Shown here one piece after another: positions 17,486 to 26,418 of a stretch of DNA of 52,054 bases. The number at the start of each line of letters is the position of its first letter. The first letter of the stretch is position 1. Source of the DNA: Nitrospira japonica. Its GTDB lineage: Bacteria > Nitrospirota > Thermodesulfovibrionia > Thermodesulfovibrionales > SM23-35. A model generated the notes under the pieces. It was not told where the DNA came from and made no database searches. It worked only from the letters and a program-made list of their open reading frames with translations. Position numbers and translations under genes: made by a program. The stretch covers positions 1 through 52,054 of the forward strand of contig DYFC01000008.1 of assembly GCA_020725385.1 (NCBI GenBank). The letters run 5' to 3'.

Positions 17486-18264
17486 CTTATTTGTCTCAAA
17501 ATCCAGTAAAGTACAGGGCCCGCAAACAATGCACCATCAAGTTTATCGAGAATACCCCCGTGTCCCGGCACAATGATTCCTGAGTCCTTAACTCCTGCAT
17601 CGCGTTTAAACATTGATTCTACAAGATCACCGATAATTGTTATAGTTCCTATTATTATACCAGCAATAATTGTATTATAAATACTTAATGGTACAAGCAG
17701 GGTATACTTTATTAATAATGCGCCAAGAATTCCACCCAAAACAGAACCCCATGCTCCAGCGATGGTTTTATTCGGACTCATTTCTCTGTAAAGTTTTGCC
17801 TTGCCAAAAGATTTGCCAATATAATATGCAAGTGAATCAGCAGACCAGACAGTTGTATATAAGAAGATAATCCAGACAGGGCTTATTTCTCTCAATTGTA
17901 TCTGAAAAGAAATAAAGCATGGTATGTAAATGATTCCCAGTATAGGCGCTGAAATATCCTGCAATGAGTAAAGAGGTGTTTTCTTGAATAACAATCTGAT
18001 TACCATAATAACCATGACTGAAACTACAATAACTGAAATTATTTCTTCCCGGGAAAAGCTCATTGTAGTTATTATCGTAATACATGAAATAATCCCTATA
18101 TATTTAATTAGTCCATGAACTTTATACATTGAATAAAACTCAAGAATAGCGACAACAGAAATGACAGCAATTAAGAAAAAGAACCAATTTTTGTCGAGAA
18201 ACATTATATATAGATAAAGCAGGGGTAAAACAATAGCTGCAACACCAATTCTCTTAAAATGCAT
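17482..18264 (-). CDS. cdsA: Phosphatidate cytidylyltransferase
   Basis: The 260-residue polytopic membrane enzyme forms CDP-diacylglycerol from CTP and phosphatidate for phospholipid synthesis. The family signature is intact near the C-terminus (KRDAGVKDSG, then PGHGGILDKLDG at about 220-242). Seven or eight hydrophobic segments precede it. It overlaps uppS by 11 nt and dxr by 4 nt, so the genes are translationally coupled. Confidence 0.95.
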   Translation of the reverse strand: MHFKRIGVAAIVLPLLYLYIMFLDKNWFFFLIAVISVVAILEFYSMYKVHGLIKYIGIISCITIITTMSFSREEIISVIVVSVMVIMVIRLLFKKTPLYSLQDISAPILGIIYIPCFISFQIQLREISPVWIIFLYTTVWSADSLAYYIGKSFGKAKLYREMSPNKTIAGAWGSVLGGILGALLIKYTLLVPLSIYNTIIAGIIIGTITIIGDLVESMFKRDAGVKDSGIIVPGHGGILDKLDGALFAGPVLYWILRQIS

Positions 18265-18973
18265 TAGCCCTCACATTGACAGCTCCAAATCTTCTGTCTC
18301 TGCGTTGATAATCCTGTATCGCAAGAAGCAATTCTTCTTTCCCGAAATCAGGCCATAAAGTATCTGTAAAGTAAAATTCTGAATATGCTGATTGCCATAA
18401 CAAGAAATTGCTTATACGCATTTCCCCACTTGTCCTGATAATGAGGTCCGGCGAAGGAATTCCTGCTGTATCAAGGTATGATTCAAAAATCTCTTCTGTT
18501 AGTTCTTCTGCTTTTCTGCCTGAAGAGATTATTCTTTTTACTGCTCTTAAAATCTCATTCCTGCCGCTGTAACTTAAAGCAGTAACAAGCATCATTCCTT
18601 TATTTTTAGATGTTTTGATTTCCGCATCTTTGAGAATTGATTGTATGTTTTCGGGAAGTCTTTCGATTTCACCTATTGTCTTGAATATCACATCATTCTT
18701 TATGAGTTTTTCGAGTTCTTTTTTCAAGTATATTTCGAGAAGCTTCATCAGGGTTGACACCTCTGAAGTTGGTCTCCGCCAGTTTTCTGTGGAGAACGTA
18801 TAAAGTGTTAAAGCTTTAAGTCCGAGTTCAATGGAAAATTCAATGATCTCTTTTGAACGTTCCACCCCTCTTCTATGTCCTTCATTTCTTGGAAGTCCTC
18901 TTTGTTCAGCCCATCTACCGTTACCATCCATGATGATTCCTATATGCTTTGGAATTCTTCCAGACTTTAACAT
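18254..18973 (-). CDS. uppS: Isoprenyl (undecaprenyl) diphosphate synthase
   Basis: The 239-residue cis-prenyltransferase has the diagnostic GIIMDGNGRWA at residues 12-22, with catalytic Asp16. Later motifs are TLYTFSTENW and PDLIIRTSGEMRISNFL. It makes the C55 lipid carrier for peptidoglycan and LPS precursors. It lies 8 nt downstream of the secreted repeat protein gene and heads the uppS-cdsA-dxr-rseP block. Confidence 0.96.
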   Translation of the reverse strand: MLKSGRIPKHIGIIMDGNGRWAEQRGLPRNEGHRRGVERSKEIIEFSIELGLKALTLYTFSTENWRRPTSEVSTLMKLLEIYLKKELEKLIKNDVIFKTIGEIERLPENIQSILKDAEIKTSKNKGMMLVTALSYSGRNEILRAVKRIISSGRKAEELTEEIFESYLDTAGIPSPDLIIRTSGEMRISNFLLWQSAYSEFYFTDTLWPDFGKEELLLAIQDYQRRDRRFGAVNVRANAF

Positions 18974-18981
18974 TTTGTTTA

Positions 18982-20661
18982 TTAAATCCTTTTGAGGGAA
19001 TAAACGTATAATTCTGTTTTAAGAGGATTTTCACCTTTAAAGATATTTCCAGGTTTTACGCCAAACATAGGACTTGCTACTACAAGTAAAGTATCTCCAG
19101 AGATTGCATAATCGAAAATAGTACCTTTGATATTATCAATCAATATTCTTTCTTCCATTGACATCCCGTTCCAGAGATAGCTTTTAATCATCGATTTTCT
19201 AACCCCGAGTCCTTTAATCATATTTAAAAAAGGCAGCCTCTCAACTGAAAAAATATTTGCATTCCGAACGAAAATCCTGTCCTTTACTGACCATTCACCT
19301 TTATCAACCATAATAGAGGGTGAAGACTTTTTAAATGTTGCCAAAAAACCTCCGTTGGAACTCTTGCTTTTCCAGAGTTTCATTGCTTTATTGTCATAAA
19401 CACTTAAATATCCTTTTTCATCATATGCAATTGTAAGTTTTCCAAGACGGGTATCATCAAGAAAAACAAAGTCATAGATATTAACACCCTGAGGCAGAGA
19501 TAAGTCACCGGATTTTTTATAACCATTATCCCAGATAATCTGAAAAACAGGACCTACAAAACCATCGGCTTTAGAGAACGCCTGTCCTGCAAGGAAGTTT
19601 TGAATCTTCCTGATGAAAATATTATCTTTATATAAAAGCTTGAATTCAGAACCATTGAATTCATAAATATATGAGACAATTTCATCAGAAGCCATTGAAG
19701 TAACTATTACTTCGGCCTTACCATTATTATTCAGGTCAATTGTATCAACCCAGATGAAATCATCTACTTTCGAACCTTCGATTTTTAAGCCACCGTGTGC
19801 AGGGTTGAGATCTATTTCGAGATTATAAAATCTTACATCTTTATCGGTGATTAAAACGATTTCTTCTTTACCATCACCATCAATATCACCTGTCGAAAGT
19901 AATTTTGCATTAAACGGCAGTTCAATACGTAATGTTTCTTCCTTTTTGCTAAAACTAAAATAGTCTTCTCCAATCTTGAGTTCTTTTGCAAAGGAAGGCG
20001 GGATCACTATTTCTTTTTCTGAAAACAAAATTCCATCAGGAACATAGAACAATTTTTGAATTATTGTTCCTCCTGTATCTCCGGGCTTTTTCGTAAGCAA
20101 CAATGCAACATCAGCATTCTGCTTTCTACCTTCTTCGAGTATTTTTGAAGTATCATCTGTTTCAATGTCAGTATCAATCATATTGAATCTTCCTGTATCC
20201 CTGAGTTTTTTATAATAAGAATCAGAAAGACTCCAGTCAATTCCTTTTGACTGACAGAATAAAAGATTTATTTTAATCTCCGAAATTCTTACTTTATCGC
20301 CTTCACCGGCAGTACCTTGAATAATAATAGCAGTTGAAGTATCATTACCGATTTCTTTTATCTCTATCTTTCCTACAAGAGATTCGAGTCTTCCAAGAAG
20401 TTGTTTGGTAACAGGATGTCTGAAAGGAGCTTCTTCTCTTAAAACATTCAAACGCATTCCAGGGTGCATTGAGTCCTTAGCTCCGATATCTATAGTAACT
20501 TTTCCTTCCCGGACACTAAGAACCTTTCCGCTAACAGGCATAAACATTCCTGCTGTAAAATCTCTTAATGTATCAAGAGGGTTCTTTTCTTCGGAATATA
20601 CAGAATATGGAATTCCAAAAAATAGAATTAATATTAAAAAGAAGCGACATAATAAATTCAT
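18982..20661 (-). CDS. Secreted protein with Ca-binding VCBS/FG-GAP-like repeats
   Basis: The 559-residue protein has a signal peptide (about 1-23) and an N-terminal domain (about 40-130) resembling FlgT-like or DUF-type beta domains. A beta-propeller-like region carries calcium-loop motifs DIDGDGKEE (259-267) and DLNNNGKAE (309-317). It is probably periplasmic or outer-membrane associated. Its place directly before uppS in an envelope operon suggests a cell-surface role, but no specific function is recognised. An outer-membrane assembly accessory role is conceivable. Confidence 0.6.
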   Translation of the reverse strand: MNLLCRFFLILILFFGIPYSVYSEEKNPLDTLRDFTAGMFMPVSGKVLSVREGKVTIDIGAKDSMHPGMRLNVLREEAPFRHPVTKQLLGRLESLVGKIEIKEIGNDTSTAIIIQGTAGEGDKVRISEIKINLLFCQSKGIDWSLSDSYYKKLRDTGRFNMIDTDIETDDTSKILEEGRKQNADVALLLTKKPGDTGGTIIQKLFYVPDGILFSEKEIVIPPSFAKELKIGEDYFSFSKKEETLRIELPFNAKLLSTGDIDGDGKEEIVLITDKDVRFYNLEIDLNPAHGGLKIEGSKVDDFIWVDTIDLNNNGKAEVIVTSMASDEIVSYIYEFNGSEFKLLYKDNIFIRKIQNFLAGQAFSKADGFVGPVFQIIWDNGYKKSGDLSLPQGVNIYDFVFLDDTRLGKLTIAYDEKGYLSVYDNKAMKLWKSKSSNGGFLATFKKSSPSIMVDKGEWSVKDRIFVRNANIFSVERLPFLNMIKGLGVRKSMIKSYLWNGMSMEERILIDNIKGTIFDYAISGDTLLVVASPMFGVKPGNIFKGENPLKTELYVYSLKRI

Positions 20662-20690
20662 AGTTTTCCGTTCCCTCTTTTCTTCACAAT

Positions 20691-21416
20691 TTATCTTCCT
20701 GCTGCAAGCCTTTCAATAAGATATACAGATATGTTATTCATTCGCATTTTTTCCTGAACCCTTTCAATATCATATGGAATTCTTACAATATCTATTCTAT
20801 CATCCTCAACAAAAATACAACATGCCATCGGATTTCCATCCCTTGGCTGTCCAACACTTCCAGCATTAATTATATATCTACTGGCTTTCTTAATAACAGT
20901 ACTATTTTTATAGACTAAAAGTTCACCGGATGGAGTTTTTTCTATAATAAATGGCTGGTGTGAGTGTCCTAAAAAACAAATTTTATTATCAAATGAATAA
21001 AAAGCAATTTCTGCGTCCCTGAGATTTAATATATAATTCCATTCCTGTGGTCGTGAAGGAGTTGAGTGAACAAAAAAACAGTCTTTTTCTGTATCTTCGT
21101 GTACAAGCGGGAATTCTCTCAGAATATTTTTATTATTTTCAGTTACAACATTTTTAGTCCATTCAATCGCTAATCGTGCATAGTCGTTAAAATATGAAAC
21201 ATCGGTCAGCCCTAAAACTGCCCAATCATGATTCCCTGCAAGAAGAACCTTGCAATTATTTGATAATGTCTCAATGCATTCATTCGGGTCAGGACCATAA
21301 CCAACAGCATCACCGATAAAATAAATTTCTTTTATACCTTTTCGTTCTATTTCAGAAAGAACAGATTTGAGGGCTTCGAGATTTCCGTGTACATCTGATA
21401 TTACAGCAAAGCGCAT
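20691..21416 (-). CDS. Calcineurin-like metallophosphoesterase (YfcE/MJ0936-like)
   Basis: The 241-residue cytoplasmic phosphoesterase has the full two-metal motif set: SDVHGN (7-12), GDAVGYGPDP (about 36-45), GNHD (about 61-64), a central histidine and GHSHQP (about 150-155). The physiological substrate is not predictable. The start codon overlaps the nusB stop by 1 nt, so the pair is co-translated. Confidence 0.88.
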   Translation of the reverse strand: MRFAVISDVHGNLEALKSVLSEIERKGIKEIYFIGDAVGYGPDPNECIETLSNNCKVLLAGNHDWAVLGLTDVSYFNDYARLAIEWTKNVVTENNKNILREFPLVHEDTEKDCFFVHSTPSRPQEWNYILNLRDAEIAFYSFDNKICFLGHSHQPFIIEKTPSGELLVYKNSTVIKKASRYIINAGSVGQPRDGNPMACCIFVEDDRIDIVRIPYDIERVQEKMRMNNISVYLIERLAAGR

Positions 21417-21826
21417 TAAGTCTTCCCAGCCTCTTTTGCAAGTTTGTCGAGAACTCCGTTCAGAAAAGATATTGATTCAGCAGAGGAATATTTCTTTGCT
21501 ATCTCAAGAGCCTCATTTATAGTAACAGCAGGGGGTATATCCCTGCGAAAAAGCAACTCATATGTTGCGAATCTTAAGATATTTCTATCAACAGCTGCCA
21601 TCCGTTCTATAAACCAATTCTCGGCAACTTTTTCTATCATATTATCGATCTCTCTCAGTTTATCTATTGTGCCTTTAACGAGTTTTTCTGTAAAAACCCG
21701 GACATCGGCCGGCTCATCTTTGTCAGACCAGAACTCTTCGAAATCTTTTTTCTCGAGTGCTCTGTTAATAAACTCTGTTTGAAAAAGTAATTGAAGTGCA
21801 TACTCACGGGCTTTCCTGCGTTTCAT
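21416..21826 (-). CDS. nusB: Transcription antitermination protein NusB
   Basis: The 136-residue all-helical protein has typical NusB features: the N-terminal RRKAREYALQLLFQ and the C-terminal EALEIAKKYSSAESISFLNGVLD. It binds boxA RNA with S10 (NusE) to support rRNA transcription, and a boxA-like site is in the rrn leader at 101-116. The ribH-nusB order is widespread. It lies 11 nt after ribH. Confidence 0.95.
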   Translation of the reverse strand: MKRRKAREYALQLLFQTEFINRALEKKDFEEFWSDKDEPADVRVFTEKLVKGTIDKLREIDNMIEKVAENWFIERMAAVDRNILRFATYELLFRRDIPPAVTINEALEIAKKYSSAESISFLNGVLDKLAKEAGKT

Positions 21827-21837
21827 GATAAATATGA

Positions 21838-22299
21838 TTAAAGCTTTTTTAAAAGCTGTGCCATTTCAATAGCAGTCATAGCAGCATCCCATCCTTTATT
21901 TCCGCTTTTTGTTCCTGCTCTTTCTACAGCCTGCTCGATAGTATCACATGTAAGAACTCCAAAGACAACCGGAACTCCTGTTTCCATTGATGCCATTGCA
22001 ATTCCTTTTGATACTTCTGCCGCGATATATTCAAAATGGGGTGTAGCACCTCTAATTACAGTCCCGAGGCAGATTACTGCATTGAATGTTCCTTTCAAAG
22101 CCATTTTTTTTGCAACCATTGGAATCTCAAAAGAGCCCGGAACTTTTACAACTTCAATGTCTTCATCTTTTGCACCGTGTCTTAACAGAGCATCTTTTGC
22201 TCCTTCAAGGAGCTTACCCGTTATAAATTCGTTAAATCTGCTAAGAACCACCGCAAACTTTAAACCTTTTGCCTGAAGTTCACCTTCAATTATTCTCAT
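21838..22299 (-). CDS. ribH: 6,7-dimethyl-8-ribityllumazine synthase
   Basis: The 153-residue lumazine synthase shows the family segments [38 protein letters not shown] and [11 protein letters not shown]. It condenses the RibA-derived pyrimidine with the RibB-derived butanone phosphate, the step before riboflavin synthase. It lies 12 nt after ribAB. The flavin demand is consistent with the abundant flavoproteins AprA, QmoA and QmoB. Confidence 0.97.
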   Translation of the reverse strand: MRIIEGELQAKGLKFAVVLSRFNEFITGKLLEGAKDALLRHGAKDEDIEVVKVPGSFEIPMVAKKMALKGTFNAVICLGTVIRGATPHFEYIAAEVSKGIAMASMETGVPVVFGVLTCDTIEQAVERAGTKSGNKGWDAAMTAIEMAQLLKKL

Positions 22300-22311
22300 T
22301 TATCCCTCCTC

Positions 22312-23526
22312 TTATACATTCTCAAGCATGTGTCCCATTTTTTTCTTTTTTGTTTTTAAATATGTAATATTTTTTTCATTTGGATTTATCTCAATAGGAA
22401 CTCTTTCGACTACTTTCAGTCCATATCCCTCGAGTCCTATAATTTTCTTGGGATTATTCGTCATTAATCTCATTTTTCTGACACCAATATCAACAAGCAT
22501 CTGTGCACCTATTCCATAATCTCTTAAATCAGGTTTGAATCCGAGTTTTAAGTTTGCTTCCACTGTATCAAGACCTTTATCCTGAAGTTCATATGCTTTT
22601 AATTTATTTAAAAGACCTATCCCTCTTCCCTCTTGCTTCATATATAGAATTACACCTTTGCCTTCGTTTTTTATCATCTCCATTGCTTTTTGAAGCTGAT
22701 CTCCACAATCGCATCTTTTTGAACCAAAGACATCTCCTGTGAAACATTGTGAATGAACTCTCACAAGCACCTCATCATCTGGTTTTATTTGTCCTTTGAC
22801 TAATGCTATATGGACATTGTCATCAAGTATATTCCCATAAGCTATTGCAGTAAATTCGCCACCAAATTTTGTGGGCATCTTTACTTCCGCAAGTCTTCTT
22901 ACAAAAAGTTCTGTGCGCATTCTGTATTTAATAAGATCTTTAATTGTCACTATCTTTAGATTATGCTTTTTCGCAAATTCCATAAGTTCGGGCACTCTTG
23001 CCATTGTTCCATCGTCACTCATTATTTCACATATAACTCCGGAAGGATTAAGTCTTGCAAGCCGGGCTAAATCCACAGAGCCTTCTGTCTGCCCTGCTCT
23101 CTGAAGAACACCACCGGGCTTTGCTCTAAGAGGGAAAACATGACCTGGACGTGCAAGATCTTCGGGTTTTGTTTTTGGATCGATAGCAGTTAAAATGGTT
23201 CTTGCTCTGTCAGCTGCTGAAATTCCTGTTGTAACACCTTTTTTTGCTTCAATGGAAATAGTGAAAGCTGTGCCAAAAGGTGAAGTGTTATCTTCTGTCA
23301 TCATCGGGAGTTTTAATTCTTCGACTCTCTCTGGAGTAAGTGAAAGACATATCAGACCTCTCCCGTGTTTTGCCATAAAATTTATAGCTTCGGGTGTAAC
23401 TTTTTCTGCTGCCATACATAAATCACCCTCGTTTTCCCTGTCTTCATCATCAACAAGGATAATCATCTTGCCTTTTTCTATATCTTCTATTGCTTCATCA
23501 ATTGTATTGAATTTATATTTTTCCAT
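22312..23526 (-). CDS. ribBA: Bifunctional DHBP synthase / GTP cyclohydrolase II
   Basis: The 404-residue fusion enzyme opens both branches of riboflavin synthesis. The N-terminal RibB domain carries [10 protein letters not shown] (26-35) for the ribulose-5-phosphate reaction. The C-terminal RibA domain has the zinc-cysteine region [15 protein letters not shown] and the EGRGIGLL motif. Both active sites look intact. A 109-nt gap separates it from ribE, and no FMN riboswitch is visible there. Confidence 0.97.
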   Translation of the reverse strand: MEKYKFNTIDEAIEDIEKGKMIILVDDEDRENEGDLCMAAEKVTPEAINFMAKHGRGLICLSLTPERVEELKLPMMTEDNTSPFGTAFTISIEAKKGVTTGISAADRARTILTAIDPKTKPEDLARPGHVFPLRAKPGGVLQRAGQTEGSVDLARLARLNPSGVICEIMSDDGTMARVPELMEFAKKHNLKIVTIKDLIKYRMRTELFVRRLAEVKMPTKFGGEFTAIAYGNILDDNVHIALVKGQIKPDDEVLVRVHSQCFTGDVFGSKRCDCGDQLQKAMEMIKNEGKGVILYMKQEGRGIGLLNKLKAYELQDKGLDTVEANLKLGFKPDLRDYGIGAQMLVDIGVRKMRLMTNNPKKIIGLEGYGLKVVERVPIEINPNEKNITYLKTKKKKMGHMLENV

Positions 23527-23635
23527 AAAACCAACTCCCTTTTATGATTTTGCTTAAAAGCCAACAAGCTCACAAGTTTGAATACTTAAAAGCTGGCTAA
23601 TTTAAACAATTTACCCAAACAGTGCATTATTATGT

Positions 23636-24286
23636 TCATATATACCCCTCTTTTAATAAAGCTTGCTTTAAGCTTGTGTCCTTTTTATTATCCAATGTTT
23701 CTTTATTTAAAAATTTTGCTACATACTTACCGAGAATATCTGTCTCAAGATTAACTGTATCTCCGGGATTTTTAAATCCAAGTGTTGTAAGTTTAGCTGT
23801 ATGAGGTATTATAATTAATGTGAAACTTTCCTTTAGTATATCAACAACCGTAAGACTTATTCCATCTACAGCAATAGAGCCTTTTCTCACAAGATATTTA
23901 AGAATATCAGGTTCTGCCTGAATCTCAAATTTCAGCATATCACCAAGATTTTCTTTTGATTTTATCTTCCCTGTTGAATCTACATGGCCTGTGACAAAAT
24001 GCCCGCCAATTCTACTGTCCGGAGTCAGTGAAGGCTCAAGATTAACCCTGTCACCTGCTTTAAGGCTACCAAGATTGGTAGCGCGGAGAGTCTCATCAGA
24101 CAGGTCAAATGAAAGTTCATTATTATTGATAGAAACTACTGTAAGGCAGACTCCGTTTATTGCGATGCTGTCTCCTATCTTAGCAGTACCTGCAATAGTT
24201 GGGGTCTTGAGTGAAAGAATCGCTCCGCCTCTTCTTTTCTTAAGAGAAGTTATCTGTCCCATCTCTATTATAATTCCGGTGAACAT
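23636..24286 (-). CDS. ribE: Riboflavin synthase alpha subunit
   Basis: The 216-residue protein begins with the diagnostic MFTGIIIEMG. It has two lumazine-binding repeats (about 1-97 and 98-195), each with a GD and GH/DG-type signature (GHFVTGHVDSTG in the second). It dismutates two lumazines to riboflavin. The gene directly follows the small membrane protein gene (start and stop adjacent), so it is inside the operon. Confidence 0.96.
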   Translation of the reverse strand: MFTGIIIEMGQITSLKKRRGGAILSLKTPTIAGTAKIGDSIAINGVCLTVVSINNNELSFDLSDETLRATNLGSLKAGDRVNLEPSLTPDSRIGGHFVTGHVDSTGKIKSKENLGDMLKFEIQAEPDILKYLVRKGSIAVDGISLTVVDILKESFTLIIIPHTAKLTTLGFKNPGDTVNLETDILGKYVAKFLNKETLDNKKDTSLKQALLKEGYI

Positions 24287-24634
24287 TTATTCTTCTATAT
24301 CAATATTAAAAGAAAAATCCTTTTGATATATTCCCAAAAAATCTACCGTTTCATTCCATGAGGTACTTACCTGAACAGTTTTCTCTTTCCTTATGACCGA
24401 GATTGCATCCTCTTCAATCGGAATTTTAAGTTCGTGTGCCCTTTCAAGCAACATTGTTTTTGTTCTTTCAACCTCTCCAAGACCTATTCTCGCTATTTCT
24501 TTTGCATCAGCTTTGAAAGCAGAATAACGATAGTATGGCATACCAACTTTGTAACCTACATACGAACATAGAATAAGAATTATAAGGATTAAGGCAACTT
24601 TTACAAAACCTTTTTCATTTACATTTCTTTTCAT
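24287..24634 (-). CDS. Small single-span membrane protein, DUF4845-like
   Basis: The 115-residue protein has a short charged N-terminus, one TM helix (about 10-27) and an exported or periplasmic alpha/beta domain. The pattern (small protein next to lepB, TM then YYRYSAF and a VDFLGIYQKDF ending) resembles DUF4845 proteins, also found beside signal peptidase I in other bacteria. No function is established. The start overlaps the lepB stop by 4 nt. A pilin-like reading (KGF before the TM) is less likely because Glu5 is absent. Confidence 0.7.
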   Translation of the reverse strand: MKRNVNEKGFVKVALILIILILCSYVGYKVGMPYYRYSAFKADAKEIARIGLGEVERTKTMLLERAHELKIPIEEDAISVIRKEKTVQVSTSWNETVDFLGIYQKDFSFNIDIEE

Positions 24635-25260
24635 TCGATTAACCTCCCTATTCTCTCAAATCTTACTTTATCAAGCCTAAAGAGTGAATAAGAAATATCT
24701 CTCGAAAAATATATAATAAGTGCCTTGCCTTTTATATCCTTCATATCAACAAAACCCCATTCCCTGCTATCCCTGCTATTATCACGATTATCTCCCATAA
24801 CAAAAAATTTATTTCGAGGAACAGTTATAGGGCCAAAATTATCCCTGTTCGGAAAGACAAAATTATCAAAATGTCTTATGTATGGTTCATTCAAAGGTTG
24901 ACCGTTAACATATATTATTTTATCCCTTCCCTCAATAGTATCTCCTTCAATAGCAATAACCCTTTTTATGAAATCCTTCGAAGGGTCAACCGGAAATTTA
25001 AATACAATAATTTCACCCCTATGGGGTTTTCTTATGCCCGGCATCCTGAAAATATTTACATTTGTAAAAGGCACATCTATAGGAGAGCCGAACAGAAATT
25101 TATTTACAAGTATATAATCTCCAACGAGCAAAGTCGGTATCATTGAACCTGAAGGAATTGTAAAAGCCTGTACAACAAAGGCCCTGATAATCAAAGCAAG
25201 AATCAAAGCAGTAAATATAGCTTTTACATATTCCCATAAAAGATTTTTTTTACTTTCCAC
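24631..25260 (-). CDS. lepB: Signal peptidase I
   Basis: The roughly 209-residue type I signal peptidase has one TM anchor, the catalytic serine in IPSGSM (Ser39) and the catalytic lysine in DFIKRVIAIEGD (Lys99). The box VMGDNRDNSRDSREWG is also present. I chose the GTG at 25260 because AGGAGG lies 7 nt before it. The longer ATG start at 25308 would overlap the upstream kinase gene and has no ribosome site. It releases exported proteins such as the OmpA-domain and TolC proteins. Confidence 0.94.
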   Translation of the reverse strand: MESKKNLLWEYVKAIFTALILALIIRAFVVQAFTIPSGSMIPTLLVGDYILVNKFLFGSPIDVPFTNVNIFRMPGIRKPHRGEIIVFKFPVDPSKDFIKRVIAIEGDTIEGRDKIIYVNGQPLNEPYIRHFDNFVFPNRDNFGPITVPRNKFFVMGDNRDNSRDSREWGFVDMKDIKGKALIIYFSRDISYSLFRLDKVRFERIGRLIE

Positions 25261-25291
25261 TAAATATCCTCCTGAACATAATATTTTAACA

Positions 25292-26206
25292 CTATCTGTT
25301 AAATACAAGACCCGCAGCGCCTATTATTCCAGCATCATCCATAAGTTCTGATTTTATAATCTCTGTTCTTTTAAATAAATGCTTAAAAGCTCTTTCCGAA
25401 GCAACAGTTATCGCCTCCTTCACATATATATTCCATGCTCCTATCAGACCACCTGTTAAAATAACAGCTTCAGGGCTTAGAATATTTATTATATTCGAAA
25501 TGCCAATCCCGAGAAATTTTCCAGCATTTTTAAATACATCAATTGAAAGCAAATCACCTTCTTTTGCTGCTTTGAATATTTCTTCAGCAGTAATATTTTT
25601 GTAATTATTATTCCGCTCTTTTAAAATGCTATTTCTGCCATTTTCGAGAAAATCAATTGCTGATGAAATAATAGCTGTTGCCGATGCATATGACTCAAGG
25701 CAGCCATAATTTCCACACAAGCACTTTTTACCTTCTGCATTTATACTCATATGTCCGATTTCTGCAGATACATTCATGAGTTTTTTATTATATATAATGC
25801 CTCCGCCAATCCCTGTGCCAAGAGTTAAAAGTACAAAATTAGAAAAATTTCTGCCAGCTCCGGAGCATAACTCTCCATATGCAGCAGCATTTGCATCATT
25901 TTCTATAATGACAGGCACATTAAATCTTGCACCCAGTTTATTTACAAAATCTTCCCCTTCTACTGAAGGCAAATTCGGGGAAACAAGAACAGAACCTTTC
26001 TGATAGTCAATCAATCCCGCTAAAGAAAACCCTATACCTGCTACTTTTTCTGAAAAGAGATTCCCTATGATTTTATAAATTATTGAAATAATATCTCCAG
26101 ATGACTTTTCTTTTATTTTCTGTATTATTTCACCTTTGTTAGAAACTATTGCTGCCCTGATATTTGTGCCGCCAATGTCTATTCCAATAGCATATTTATT
26201 CTTCAT
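25292..26206 (-). CDS. ROK-family sugar kinase (glucokinase-like)
   Basis: The roughly 304-residue ASKHA-fold kinase has the ATP phosphate loop GIDIGGTNIRAA at the N-terminus. The sugar-binding ENDANAAAYGE, TLGTGIGGG and a zinc-binding cysteine cluster (CLCGNYGCLES) follow. ROK enzymes with this profile usually phosphorylate glucose or N-acetyl sugars. I start at ATG 26206, after AGAGAG; the upstream in-frame ATG at 26290 lies within the ferredoxin gene. It overlaps the ferredoxin stop by 11 nt. Confidence 0.88.
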   Translation of the reverse strand: MKNKYAIGIDIGGTNIRAAIVSNKGEIIQKIKEKSSGDIISIIYKIIGNLFSEKVAGIGFSLAGLIDYQKGSVLVSPNLPSVEGEDFVNKLGARFNVPVIIENDANAAAYGELCSGAGRNFSNFVLLTLGTGIGGGIIYNKKLMNVSAEIGHMSINAEGKKCLCGNYGCLESYASATAIISSAIDFLENGRNSILKERNNNYKNITAEEIFKAAKEGDLLSIDVFKNAGKFLGIGISNIINILSPEAVILTGGLIGAWNIYVKEAITVASERAFKHLFKRTEIIKSELMDDAGIIGAAGLVFNR

Positions 26207-26417
26207 TATTCTCTCTATACACCTCAATAGCAATTTCAGGACACATTCTTGCACACATCGAGCAGCCGGTACATTTTTCCGGGTCAACACAAACAGCAGG
26301 AATAAATCCCTTTCTATTGAAATTTTCTTCCATTAAAATAATTCCAAGAGGACATGCAATCATACAATATTTGCAACCTTTACATAATTCTCTATCAATA
26401 ACTATTTTGCCCTTCAT
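26196..26417 (-). CDS. 2x[4Fe-4S] ferredoxin (KorD/VorD-like)
   Basis: The roughly 73-residue ferredoxin has two clusters, CKGCKYCMIACP and CTGCSMCARMCP. Its spacing and ending resemble the delta subunit of 2-oxoacid:ferredoxin oxidoreductases. The ATG at 26417 follows the recN stop by 1 nt; the longer ORF start would lie within recN. The catalytic kor/vor subunits are not adjacent, so it is either a stand-alone low-potential carrier or a displaced subunit. Confidence 0.82.
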   Translation of the reverse strand: MKGKIVIDRELCKGCKYCMIACPLGIILMEENFNRKGFIPAVCVDPEKCTGCSMCARMCPEIAIEVYRENNEE

Positions 26418-26418
26418 G

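Noticed and set aside
23527..23635. Possible FMN riboswitch in the ribE-ribBA gap
   Set aside because: None of the conserved RFN-element segments (AGGATAT, GGGGCAGGGT-like, CGGCGGTAA-like) is visible on the minus strand, and the gap is only 109 nt.
25261..25308. Longer ATG start for signal peptidase I
   Set aside because: It would overlap the ROK kinase gene and has no ribosome site. GTG 25260 has AGGAGG at 7 nt and gives the usual N-terminus.
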